A stretch of DNA of 64,000 bases from Meira nashicola. Its lineage: Eukaryota; Basidiomycota; Exobasidiomycetes; Exobasidiales; Brachybasidiaceae. Made by a program: the position numbers and the translations under genes. The notes under the pieces were generated by a model, which was not told the DNA's origin, ran no database searches, and saw only the letters and a program-made list of their open reading frames with translations. The stretch is taken from assembly GCA_001600355.1 (NCBI GenBank), contig BCJU01000004.1, forward strand, positions 1,178,001 through 1,242,000, given 5' to 3'. This document shows, piece after piece, positions 21,322 through 30,885 of this stretch; positions within the stretch are counted from its first letter, which is position 1, and each line of letters begins with the position of its first letter.

Positions 21322-22310
21322 GATGATCAAAGCATTTCATTATTCTTGCTTTCAAATTATCATACAATTACAAACCCAACCCTTTCGTCATTCATCACGT
21401 ATCCAATTATTATTTCAATTTTTATACAATCACATCTCTTCTTCACATCTATTCAATTAAACATTTTTGACGCCATTATATTCTTGGAAAGAGAGTGTGA
21501 AAGCTTGAAAACTGGAACGGTAGAGTTTGATTTCCAATACAAAAGACGATGTCATGGTATCATGATGAAATGCAGTACTAAATGAGATTCTTTAATTGGT
21601 AAGAACCTTGACAATATTATCCGTATAAATAATACGCCTACAAAGACATTCTAAAAGAGATGGAAACTATTATTATTATTCTTTTGATATAAGACCCTAC
21701 AGAAGTGTATGAAAATGCCATAATAATGATAATTAAGCGCCTTCTTTGCGGACGCGGAGTCGGAGTATAGTTTAGGCGTTTGAATAGTGTATGACACCGT
21801 TTGGCACAAAGACGCCGCTTTCCTTCCTTAACAGGCTATTCCGTCTTTGTGTAACATAATTTTATAAGAGGTATACTATTAATAATATTGTCGTAATAAA
21901 GCAACTTTTCACATTTGGCACACTTTGGCAAATGAAAAGTAGTGGCACTCTTCGACGCCACATGGATGAATCCTTGTTGTTCTCCTTCTAAATGCTGCGC
22001 AATGTGTCAGTACCTTGTACCTTGTACCTTTGTCGCCAATGGGCAACTTACTCCTCCCAAGAGCACGCCATTCAAAAGGCGTGCATAAGGTCTTTAACAG
22101 AATGAGGCGTGCGTTAAATGGTTTGTAGGACAAGTTTAATATTTGTCAAACGTATGTGAATAATTATAAAAAGAGCATGAATTCGAAACTCAAAACATTT
22201 ATTTTCTCCTCATCAAAACAGTTCCCAAGGCTAGTCTTCACTACTATTTCTTATCAAACACACAACAAATCAAATATTCAAAAAGCAGAAGACTTTTTCA
22301 AAAGTTCATC
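21322..22310. other. Intergenic region between the two secreted repeat proteins
   Basis: About 1 kb without a gene. Contains a short heptamer repeat of TACCTTG near 22010-22030, several GGCGT/ACGCC pentamers between 21730 and 22110, and a TATA box TATAAAAAG at 22165-22173, about 140 bp before the ATG at 22311. Confidence 0.45.
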
Positions 22311-22937
22311 ATGAAGGTCAAATTTTCATCAATTTTTATCTCTTTTGTGATTTCGACTTTCTTGATCGTAACCTTATCGTTCAATCAAGTTTCCGCAGCA
22401 CCGATTCCAGCTTCAGTAAGTTTTTCATTTCTTTAAAAGTCTAGATTTTATTTATCTAATTTGCACATAATAAATTCTTCTCTCTTTTAGTTGTTATGGA
22501 AGGTAGCAACTTCTACCCTTATCGAACGTTCGCCAGCTGGTACTACTCCACCGACTACGATCACTCCAAGTCCAAAGATTACTCCAGTAACTAATCCAAA
22601 CCCAAACCCAAGCACAACCCCTAAACCAGACCCAAAGACCAGTCCGACTTTCCCGAATCCTAATCAACCTTATCCAAAACCTCAGACGCAACCTCAACCT
22701 CAAGCTAAACCTAATCCTTATTGGAAACCTCAACCGCAACCTCAACCTCAAACTAAACCTAATCCTTATTGGAAACCTCAACCTAAACCTCAACCTCAAG
22801 GAGGTGAAAATCCAGGCCCATACCCAAAAAAGAATCCAGGAACAAAGACTCCAGGAAACACTGGTCCAGTGTCTCATCCAACTACAGGAAGTAACGGTAT
22901 TGGCGGCAAAGTTGGTACAAAAGTTGGTACAGTCTAG
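22311..22937 (+). CDS. Small secreted Pro-rich repeat protein (two exons)
   Basis: Function unknown. Exon 1 (22311-22415, 35 codons) encodes a signal peptide ending VSAAPIPAS. A 75-nt GT-AG intron in phase 0 separates it from exon 2 (22491-22937); the product is 183 aa. The mature part opens with STLIERSPAG, which lines up with STVYKRTPG of the gene at 20823, although the dibasic Kex2 pair is Glu-Arg here. It then becomes a Pro/Lys/Gln/Thr-rich chain with a tandem repeat of PNPYWKPQPQPQPQ and a Gly/Thr/Val-rich end. The composition suits an extended, glycosylated wall or surface protein. It is a probable paralogue of the upstream gene with a diverged repeat domain. Confidence 0.75.
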
Positions 22938-23234
22938 TATGGGTATCATTCTTCCGTGGATCCATAAGTCAAAGTTCTTTAGATCTTCCTTTGTCCACTT
23001 TTTGGCTAACCATTTCATATCTTGTTTTCAATTTAAGTCCTTTACATTTTTCTTCAATTGTTTGTCTATTGTGGTGGGAAAGAATAAAGATATGCATGCA
23101 TTCATTCGAGATTGGAACATTACCTGTTCTTAAAAGATTTTGCGCGTTTCATTGTGGATTTAAATAAGCAAAGGATATGTATGCAAATAAGACCCCCTTC
23201 TGTACTAAGCTTGACTGTTAGCGCAGTGGTTATC

Positions 23235-23324
23235 AGCATCTTAGCTCAGAGGAAGAGCGTGGGGCTCATAAAGGAAAAACCTAGTGTCACCCCAAGGCCG
23301 TCGGATCGAGACCGACAGATGCTA
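23235..23324 (+). tRNA. tRNA-Met(CAT), elongator type, with an 18-nt intron
   Basis: The cloverleaf closes fully. Acceptor AGCATCT (23235-23241) pairs with AGATGCT (23317-23323), and the discriminator is A at 23324. The D arm is GCTC/GAGC, the anticodon stem TGGGG/CCCCA with anticodon CAT at 23267-23269, the variable loop AGGCC, and the T arm GTCGG/CCGAC. An 18-nt intron (about 23271-23288) sits one base 3' of the anticodon, the standard place; spliced length is 72 nt before CCA. The D arm resembles elongator rather than initiator tRNA-Met. A run of six T (23327-23332) is a Pol III terminator. A second A-box-like sequence lies just upstream. Confidence 0.93.
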
Positions 23325-23550
23325 CCTTTTTTGCCTTATTTTTTGCCATTTTTCGACTCTATTGAAATTAGCGCACATCAGGTATAAAAGTCGCCGTAAA
23401 TTCTCGCGTCGCGCTTCCAAATAGGCGCAGTACGCGTGAGAATAATCAATTGGCGTAAAGTTCTAGATCTGGATTGAGTTCAATACAACAACACTACAAC
23501 AGTTGAACCATCATACCACACCTATAAAGCTTCTTTGGATATGGCCGAAG

Positions 23551-25548
23551 ATGAATGGCGATAACGGTCTGAATGATGTAAAAGACGAGAACAAACAAGA
23601 TGGAGAAACTTCAATTTCAGCAAAGTCTCGATTGCTACAAACTGTACAAAGCGCTTTGGACAATTCTGCAGCTGCCAAGTCTGTTCGTGGAAAGATTCGA
23701 TTAGAAGTGTTGTTCAGCATACCTCGACAAGCAAGGGAACTTTATCCTTATGCTCATTATGATGCTCAAGATGCAAGTAAAACTTCAAGATCATATAGTG
23801 TGGAAGCATATATCGAGCATGTATTCATGACTGCAAGCTATGCAAATGAAGAAGCAGGCACAGAGGAAGAGCAACCTAAAGTGAAAAATGGTGCAAGGTT
23901 AATGTATGCGCTGGAATGTTTCTTGTATACCTTACCAAAACATAAATCTGCTGTTTTGTATGTGTCCAAATTGGATAGTTCTGGATGGGGACCAAGATTG
24001 CCAGCAAAACATCTTCAACCATTCTTACCACGTCAAAAAGATGACGCATCTTCATCTGCTGCTGTACCTTTACATGCAAGTACGAGTATCACACGTGTGA
24101 TCACAGAAGCATTCATTCGACATTTTGCAAGTTTAGATCATTGGAATGGACAAGATGAAAGATTAGCAAAAGTTGATCATCTGTCTTTACACATTTTAGC
24201 AAGAGCACAAGGAGCATATCTGTTCCCTTCTTCTAACGAGAATAGTACCAAGCATGTTCTCAGTGATGGTCAATTGATCAAATGGTGGCGTAGCGTTGTG
24301 ACAAGTGTGGTAGGATTGGCAAAGAGTAATCAGTTGGACGTTCGTCCGTTTTACATCATTCCAGGTTATGATCGATTAGAATCACATATTCTTCTACCCT
24401 TGCCTTCAGCTGATTCTGACTGGGTCTACGGCCATCCTTATTCTCTCAAAGGTGCTGGGCTGCCTGATGGTGCATCATTGCCTCCTTTACCGCTATCGGG
24501 ACCTACGTTTGGCAAGGATGGTAAAATGATATTGGCAAGTACGCCAAGTGTTACACCTTCATCATTGAATGCACAACATATCGCAACACTTTTGCCGCAT
24601 TTTCCCGATGATCCAAAGAGTAGATTTATAGCAGAGTTGGCAAATGATGCTCATGAAATAACATCAATATCTCACAATTCTATCCCTCTGAATAAGCGAA
24701 GAGCTGTGGGTGCAACGGCACCAATTCCCGCTTCTGTGGAACACGATAATGTTCGTCAAACACGTTCATCCACACCTGGTGCAAGACGATCAGCAACTCC
24801 TTCAACTCCTCCTCCTAGTTTAGGTATGGCAAGAGGAAGTCGTAGAGCAAGTTCTCGCTCTGGTACATCAAGCCCTTCTCCAGTAAAATTGACCACAGCG
24901 CAACGTCAAGGAATGCGTGAAAGATCTGCGTTAGACCGTGTGAGTGCAGATGAATTTTGGGCAAGGATGGCATTCAGACAAGAATGCTGTTCAGGAAACG
25001 CAGTTGGCGTATTTGTTGCTTTGTTCACTCGACAGATTCTATCAAATGATGAATCCATCGTAAACAAGTCTATCTCTAATCCAGCAAACGGTAATACTGG
25101 CGGTGGACGAAGTATGGCTGGTCAACCTTTAGCACTGCCTCATCAAATCTTACAAGATATCATTTTTAAACGACTTATGATCGATGATTGTGATTGGTCA
25201 AAAGGTGAATTAAGCGTCGATCTTACGCGTAATTGGGAACAAGCGATCGGACAAGCATTACAACGAAAAGGGAATTTAAAAGTTGCTTTAAGTGAAGAAA
25301 TGGCGGAAAAAGAGTTAACTGGAGATCCACGCTTGGTCGGAAAAGAAATTGTTTGGACAGAAACTGTTTTACAAGGACCAACAAAGGCGGAAATTACAGA
25401 AGCAGAAAAGAAATGGAAAGAAAGTGTTGGTGGAGATGAAGCAGCAGCAAAAGTGGAACAAGAAGCAACATCCGATCCAAGAAGGGCAGCTATTGCGATG
25501 CAAACTGTGAATGTTTTACCTATTAAACGCAAAAAGAAGACAGCTTGA
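23551..25548 (+). CDS. RTT109: RTT109-type histone H3-K56 acetyltransferase
   Basis: Fungal histone acetyltransferase (KAT11 family) that modifies H3 Lys56 and other H3 lysines on new histones during replication. The ATG at 23551 was used; the longer frame begins at TTG. The 666-aa product shows the family core: FLYTLPKHKSAVLYVSKLDSSG, then ARAQGAYLFPSS near residue 218, KHVLSDGQLIKWWRSV, YIIPGYDR near 270 and DWVYGHPYS. The middle is Ser/Pro/Arg-rich and disordered (about residues 400-455). A second conserved block follows, SADEFWARMAFRQECCSGNAVGVFVALF, and the C-terminus is basic (KRKKKTA), a possible nuclear signal. Intronless. Confidence 0.9.
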   Translation: MNGDNGLNDVKDENKQDGETSISAKSRLLQTVQSALDNSAAAKSVRGKIRLEVLFSIPRQARELYPYAHYDAQDASKTSRSYSVEAYIEHVFMTASYANEEAGTEEEQPKVKNGARLMYALECFLYTLPKHKSAVLYVSKLDSSGWGPRLPAKHLQPFLPRQKDDASSSAAVPLHASTSITRVITEAFIRHFASLDHWNGQDERLAKVDHLSLHILARAQGAYLFPSSNENSTKHVLSDGQLIKWWRSVVTSVVGLAKSNQLDVRPFYIIPGYDRLESHILLPLPSADSDWVYGHPYSLKGAGLPDGASLPPLPLSGPTFGKDGKMILASTPSVTPSSLNAQHIATLLPHFPDDPKSRFIAELANDAHEITSISHNSIPLNKRRAVGATAPIPASVEHDNVRQTRSSTPGARRSATPSTPPPSLGMARGSRRASSRSGTSSPSPVKLTTAQRQGMRERSALDRVSADEFWARMAFRQECCSGNAVGVFVALFTRQILSNDESIVNKSISNPANGNTGGGRSMAGQPLALPHQILQDIIFKRLMIDDCDWSKGELSVDLTRNWEQAIGQALQRKGNLKVALSEEMAEKELTGDPRLVGKEIVWTETVLQGPTKAEITEAEKKWKESVGGDEAAAKVEQEATSDPRRAAIAMQTVNVLPIKRKKKTA

Positions 25549-25749
25549 TTGAGTCTTTGCATCTGAATACTAAATCTAACCCTAATTACCATCTGCCTCT
25601 TGAGATGCTGTACTCTGCATATAAAAGACTCAACTTTCTCCACCAATGTCACACACATACATGCTTTGTATATCTGCCCTGTAATTGAATGACAATGTTG
25701 TATTTCTACAAAACACAAGAATAATCTCCAGAATGAACAATTATAAATT

Positions 25750-26056
25750 TTAAGCATCAACGCCATTGAGTTCGCTTGCCTTGAGGGGAGAGTAAACAGA
25801 AAGTTAGATACAGTACAAATACGATAACACGAAAGCATGAGCAACTCACCTTTTTGATAGCATTGCTACCGGAATTAGCCTTGATCACGACTGCAGGATT
25901 TTCTTCATCACCCTTTGCCTTAATTTCGTTTCCATTTTTGGTTGTTGTAGTTGCTTCTCCTTCTACAACTTCTTGAACCTTGCCCTTAGGATTTCCAGAT
26001 CCCCAATTCCAGGAAACTTGATCTCCTTTCGATAAGTCTTGTGGATCTTTAGTCAT
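25750..26056 (-). CDS. HVA1/DUF2945 small protein (two exons)
   Basis: Hypervirulence-associated protein TUDOR-domain family (DUF2945), small basic proteins common in fungi and bacteria; molecular role not established. Exon 1 runs 26056-25850 and exon 2 25779-25750, with a 70-nt GT-AG intron in phase 0. The 78-aa product has the typical order: KGDQVSWNWGSG near residue 10, GKVQEVV, a KAKGDEENPAVVI strand and KKASELNGVDA across the junction. The exon 2 contribution of nine residues completes the usual terminal ASEL motif, which supports the splice. Divergent from the DUF1479 gene. Confidence 0.88.
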
Positions 26057-26689
26057 CTTTAAATATAATAAGAAGAATGTAATGATTTGATTGTGGGGAA
26101 TAAAATAAATGACATTAAATGAAAAATGTCCTATCTTTATAGTTTAATTTTTGACAGAACATCTAGCTCTCATGTCAAGCATCGATCGAAACAAGATCTA
26201 TGCTAAACATCCGCATTGCGACATAGATCACGTAATGAAGATCCTCTTTATTTGTCATCCATGACTCCATTACAGGGTCTTGACCTCCACACCATCACTT
26301 TTGCTTTTTGCGCTGACATAATCATCGGGAAAGTGTACAAATCACGTGTACATCATCTTTTAAACGCACGAAAACGAATGTCGGTGTTTTGGAATGTACG
26401 TCGGACCGATGCATGCACGAACAATTGGGTATTATTTTCTTACATCCTTTTTTATAGGGAAAGACCAGTGATGAAATTAAGCCACTTTCTCCAGAGCCCC
26501 CCTTCTATGTCGGAAAGCCGATATACTGGTAAAATGCATAAAGTACATATAAAAACACTATTTATCCCTCTTGGGCGATTCGCCGGTCACGTAGAAGAAA
26601 GGTTTTTAAAGGTGGGGGTGTCGTGAGTTATTCACCTTCTTGGAGAACATCAATCATCATCTTTATTCAACGGAGAAGATCTATTCATC
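26057..26689. other. HVA1/DUF1479 divergent intergenic region
   Basis: 633 bp serving as promoter for both flanking genes. A 136-codon plus-strand frame at 26216-26626 opens with TTG and has no recognisable motif, so it is not called. A CACGTG E-box occurs near 26344. Confidence 0.4.
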
Positions 26690-28315
26690 ATGTTATCGGC
26701 TTCTTTACGTCGCTCTGCTATTAGGTTGAATAGGTTAAGTACAAGAATTACGACACCTCGATTGACAATCCCTAATCGATGCTTAGCAACGGAAGCAAGT
26801 CAAACGATCACTGGAAGAACAAAGAGAGCACCACCAATTGCAAAAAAAGAAGGATCGATAGAAAATGTATTTGCAACATTAAGCGGAGGTAGTTTAAAAG
26901 ATAAATTACCCGAACGATTTATTGAAGTTAAACAATCAATTGTTCAATCACAAGCTCACGGTGAAGCAATAAAAGTTGCATGGAAAGAAATATTGGAAAG
27001 TTTAAAAAGTGAAACGAGTGAAATTGAAGAAAGAGGAGCAAGTTTAATTCCACAAGTACAATATCCAGGAGATGAGATTGTAGATAAACATTCATTAGAA
27101 GAATGGATGGGAAAAGAAACGATTGAAAAGATTAAAAGACGTGGTTCAGTGATTATAAAAGGAGTAGTTTCAACTTCAAAAGCATTACAATGGAAACAAG
27201 ATATTCTTGATTATGTTAAACTTAATCCACAAACGAAAGGATTTCCCGAAAAAGATCCAATGGTTTATGAGTTATATTGGTCAAAAGCACAATTAGAAGC
27301 ACGTGGAAATCCTTCACTTTTACGTGCTTCAAGATCAATTTTGGCATTATTTCATGCTCCAGGTCAAAAAGATGGAAAGATGATAGAAGCTGCTTCTTTA
27401 CAAAATGTCGTATCTTATTGTGATAGATTACGTATTAGAAAAAGTGGAGATATTGCTTTCGCTCTTGGACCACACATTGATGGTGGTGGAGTTGAAAGAT
27501 GGGAAGATCCTTCATTTCGTTCAATTTGGCAAGCAATCTTACAACCAAACAAAGAAGGTAAAATTCAATGGAAAACACACGATAGTTGGAGTTTAGGTCA
27601 AGAAGGACAAAGATTAACCGCTCAAACGAGTATGTATGATGGTGCAGGAGCATGTTCAGTCTTTAGACCATTACAAGGATGGTTGAGTATGTCTTCAACA
27701 GGTGCAAATGAAGGAACTTTACGTGTTTTACCAATCTTACAATCAGCTTCAGCTTACATAATTTTAAAACCTTTCTTTCGTTCAATAAAATCAAGAAAAG
27801 AATGTAAAGATCAAGATGAATTTTTAGATTCTGCAAATTGGCAATTTGACCTTAGTGATGGTCAATTTGACGGTTGTGTTTCACTAGGCAGAAATATCGA
27901 ATTGGATACCGAAACACATCCTCATTTAAAATTAGATAAAACAATGACAAGTATTCCACGTGTTGAACCTGGAGATATGGCTTTGTGGCATTGTGATCAA
28001 GTTCATGCTGTTGAAAGTAAACATGAAGGTTTACCAGGTCAAGATAGTTCAGTACTTTACATTCCCGCCATTCCACTCACTCATCAAAATTTCGAATATT
28101 TATCTTTTCAAAGACAATCATTTCAACAAGGTATTCCTCCTCCAGATTTCCCTGGAGGTGAAGGAGAATCAAAGCATATAGGTCGTGGAACACCAGAAAA
28201 TATTACAGACATCGTTGCCAGACGTGCAATGGGTTTGGAGCCATTCGAAATTCGTTCAGATATGTCTGCAGCCGAACGTCGTTTAATCGAAGAATGTAAT
28301 GCTCAATTAGCTTAA
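26690..28315 (+). CDS. DUF1479 protein, putative 2-oxoglutarate/Fe(II) oxygenase
   Basis: Member of the DUF1479 (YbiU-like) family, predicted to adopt the cupin fold of Fe(II)/2-oxoglutarate dioxygenases; substrate unknown. The 541-aa product starts with an Arg-rich, acid-free stretch (MLSASLRRSAIRLNRLSTR) typical of a mitochondrial presequence. The family motif GPHIDGGGVERWEDP near residue 260 supplies a candidate His-x-Asp iron pair. ALWHCDQVHAVES near residue 433 supplies the distal His. Intronless. Mitochondrial placement and catalytic role are inference from sequence pattern. Confidence 0.85.
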   Translation: MLSASLRRSAIRLNRLSTRITTPRLTIPNRCLATEASQTITGRTKRAPPIAKKEGSIENVFATLSGGSLKDKLPERFIEVKQSIVQSQAHGEAIKVAWKEILESLKSETSEIEERGASLIPQVQYPGDEIVDKHSLEEWMGKETIEKIKRRGSVIIKGVVSTSKALQWKQDILDYVKLNPQTKGFPEKDPMVYELYWSKAQLEARGNPSLLRASRSILALFHAPGQKDGKMIEAASLQNVVSYCDRLRIRKSGDIAFALGPHIDGGGVERWEDPSFRSIWQAILQPNKEGKIQWKTHDSWSLGQEGQRLTAQTSMYDGAGACSVFRPLQGWLSMSSTGANEGTLRVLPILQSASAYIILKPFFRSIKSRKECKDQDEFLDSANWQFDLSDGQFDGCVSLGRNIELDTETHPHLKLDKTMTSIPRVEPGDMALWHCDQVHAVESKHEGLPGQDSSVLYIPAIPLTHQNFEYLSFQRQSFQQGIPPPDFPGGEGESKHIGRGTPENITDIVARRAMGLEPFEIRSDMSAAERRLIEECNAQLA

Positions 28316-28418
28316 GATCTCTCTCCCACCTTATGTACTTACTTAAACCCCGGGAATTATGCCAATAACAATGTATATAATGAATTCATCTGCTTCTTTT
28401 GCTGGTATTACAAAATGA

Positions 28419-29642
28419 CTATGACTTTAGGCTGTAATCTGCTTGACTCTCGTGAGATTTAGCTTCCATAACCTTGCGCGCTGCTTTAACAATATCTTCT
28501 TGAATCAAGAATGATCGATCATCACGAATGGCAAACATACCCGCTTCCGTAATAACATTTCTCAAATCAGCAGCATTGCATCCATCTGTCAATTTCACAA
28601 CTGCCTCGTAATCCAATTCATCTCTCTTGGCAACTGGTTTTGCATGAATCTTTAAAATTTCTAATCTTGCAGCGTCATTTGGTAGTGGAATTTCAATCTT
28701 ACGATCAATACGTCCCGGTCGCATCAATGCGGGATCTAACGTATCAGGTCTGTTTGTGGCAAAGATGACCTTTGTCGTCGAATTGACATCGAAACCATCC
28801 ATTTGATTCAACAATTCCATCAATGTTCTTTGAATTTCTCGATCGGCACTTGTTCCTTCGCTGAATCGTCTTCCACCAATTGCATCAATTTCGTCCATAA
28901 AAATGATTGTAGGTGCATGTTCTTTGGCATAACCAAACATCTCCCGAATAAGACGAGCAGATTCACCAATGTACTTATCCACAATTGCACTACTGACAAC
29001 CTTTAGGAAATTTACGTCCAAAGTTGCTGCAACTGCTCTTGCCAAAAGTGTTTTTCCTGTTCCAGGTGGTCCGTACAATAGCACACCTTTGGGTGGTTTG
29101 ATTCCAACACGTAAGAATAATTCGGGGTTCAGCAAAGGCAATTCAACCACTTCTCTCAATTCTCGAATCTGTTCGCTCAAACCACCAATACCGGCGAAAC
29201 TTGCACCTGCTGGATCTTCCATGCTCATTGAATACACCATCGGATCGGTCTCACGCGGAAGGATACGCATGATTGTTAGAGTTGTCATATCGAGTGAAAC
29301 ACGAACGCCTGCTTTAAGTTTATGTTTGGGAACTGAATTACGACATCCTACCAAATAACGAGGACCTGAAGATGCTTTTACAATGAAACGTTCTTCATCT
29401 AATTGTTTCAAAACTTCTCCAATAATTTGGCCAACAGATTGTAAAGCACGAATGTCATCTTCAGTTTTATTGAAATCATGATCGAGATCTTTAAGTCCAA
29501 ATCGTAGCTTTTTCAAACCTGTCGAAAGATCTTCATGATTCTTTAAAGCTTTCTTGTATGCTTCTAAAGCCGCTGTCCTTCTGGCCTCTTCTGATGTTTG
29601 ACCAGTTCCGGCTGAAGTAGAAGGAGCCGGTTGAACTGACAT
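28419..29642 (-). CDS. RPT4: 26S proteasome regulatory ATPase RPT4
   Basis: One of six AAA+ subunits of the 19S base that unfold substrates into the 20S proteasome. The ATG at 29642 was chosen since the preceding 45 codons of open frame are Arg/Ser-rich and not conserved; the product is 407 aa. Order: N-terminal coiled coil, the OB segment [19 protein letters not shown], Walker A GPPGTGKT near residue 190, Walker B IIFMDEID near 247, the second region of homology [17 protein letters not shown], and a C-terminal helical domain. The pre-AAA sequence [17 protein letters not shown] is specific to RPT4. Intronless; divergent from GPI12. Confidence 0.96.
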   Translation of the reverse strand: MSVQPAPSTSAGTGQTSEEARRTAALEAYKKALKNHEDLSTGLKKLRFGLKDLDHDFNKTEDDIRALQSVGQIIGEVLKQLDEERFIVKASSGPRYLVGCRNSVPKHKLKAGVRVSLDMTTLTIMRILPRETDPMVYSMSMEDPAGASFAGIGGLSEQIRELREVVELPLLNPELFLRVGIKPPKGVLLYGPPGTGKTLLARAVAATLDVNFLKVVSSAIVDKYIGESARLIREMFGYAKEHAPTIIFMDEIDAIGGRRFSEGTSADREIQRTLMELLNQMDGFDVNSTTKVIFATNRPDTLDPALMRPGRIDRKIEIPLPNDAARLEILKIHAKPVAKRDELDYEAVVKLTDGCNAADLRNVITEAGMFAIRDDRSFLIQEDIVKAARKVMEAKSHESQADYSLKS

Positions 29643-29929
29643 GACGAATACTTGAAGTGATGATGTTAATGGAACAAAGTTGGCGCGAGAGTGTGTGTTG
29701 TATTCATGAACTTCTTCGGACTGTGTTGACGCGCGTCTGCTTGTCGTCGTCCGCCTTTGCAAAACAGTGCAGCGCACAGACGCAATCGCTTGAACTGCCG
29801 CTTGTCCTGTACGTGGAGTTAGAGGTTCCTTCTAAGCTTAACACCGTTTGACAATGCATACATTTTGCAAAGACTTCATCCTGATATGACACTGATGATG
29901 GTAGATGTTTGAAAGGAAGATCATGAAAG

Positions 29930-30811
29930 ATGGCAAACAATAGGACACAATCAAGTCAGAGTGGCTCGAGCAGCAAAATAAGGAAGAATGACTTGTTGAC
30001 GTCCAATCCGAGGAGGGTGCGGAAATGGCTTCGATCTAGTGTAGTGCTCGTTGCAATTCTGCTTTTGTTCCAGCTACTTTTAGCCGGATCAACCTTGAAC
30101 ATAGATGAATTACGAGATATTAAAGGTTATCAAAATTCTGCAAAAGCACTCATTCTTACCGCACATCCTGATGATGAAGTGATGTTCTTTGCACCAGCGA
30201 TCTTGAACCTAGTGAAATCCAGTGTTGAAGTTTACGCATTGTGTCTTTCTAACGGAAACGCTGATGGTCTTGGACGTACACGGGAAGAAGAATTACTGGC
30301 AAGCTATGCAAAATTAGGGGTGAGAGCAGATCGGGTACGCCTTCTTGACGACAATCGTTTACTAGACGGCATGCAAATCAAATGGGACCCGAACCTAATC
30401 TCTGAATATGTAGAACAATTTTCACGCAATTCAGGTCCTTTTGATTTAGTCGTGACTTTCGACAAACATGGAATCTCAGACCATGCAAATCATAAAGCAT
30501 GTTCATATTCTGTTTCTCTAATCTACAAATCGGGTGCAATGACACAGAACGGGCGAATTTACTCCTTACGCTCACATGGGACCACATTCAAATATTTGGG
30601 ACTCATCGGTGCACTCGTCAACCATTTAGGTGCACGTTTAGTGTTTGCCTCGCAAGACAGAATTGCCTTTATGTCAACGCCATTTGAATACTTACACTCA
30701 CTGCGGGCGATGAGTTTGCACAAATCTCAAATGGTATGGTTTCGATACTTATACCTACTATTCTCCACCTACATGTATGGATGTCAACTTGACGTTCACA
30801 TCAATCAGTAA
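29930..30811 (+). CDS. GPI12: N-acetylglucosaminyl-phosphatidylinositol de-N-acetylase (PIG-L)
   Basis: Second step of GPI-anchor synthesis on the ER: removes acetate from GlcNAc-PI. The 293-aa product has a basic cytosolic N-terminus, one membrane helix (about residues 36-56, SVVLVAILLLFQLLLAGS) and the PIG-L domain. The zinc motif AHPDDE sits near residue 78 and the second His motif FDKHGISDHANH near 178. SNGNADGLGRTREEEL is also diagnostic. Length is close to yeast Gpi12 (304 aa). Intronless. The 287-bp spacer to RPT4 is a shared divergent promoter. Confidence 0.95.
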   Translation: MANNRTQSSQSGSSSKIRKNDLLTSNPRRVRKWLRSSVVLVAILLLFQLLLAGSTLNIDELRDIKGYQNSAKALILTAHPDDEVMFFAPAILNLVKSSVEVYALCLSNGNADGLGRTREEELLASYAKLGVRADRVRLLDDNRLLDGMQIKWDPNLISEYVEQFSRNSGPFDLVVTFDKHGISDHANHKACSYSVSLIYKSGAMTQNGRIYSLRSHGTTFKYLGLIGALVNHLGARLVFASQDRIAFMSTPFEYLHSLRAMSLHKSQMVWFRYLYLLFSTYMYGCQLDVHINQ

Positions 30812-30885
30812 CATTAGCATTTCGCAACATATATTGTACAGTAGTATACAGTAATTTACAAATTAAAGAGTGAGAAATAACTTTA

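Noticed and set aside
26216..26626. 136-codon plus-strand frame between HVA1 and DUF1479
   Set aside because: Opens with TTG, no recognisable motif, lies in a divergent promoter.
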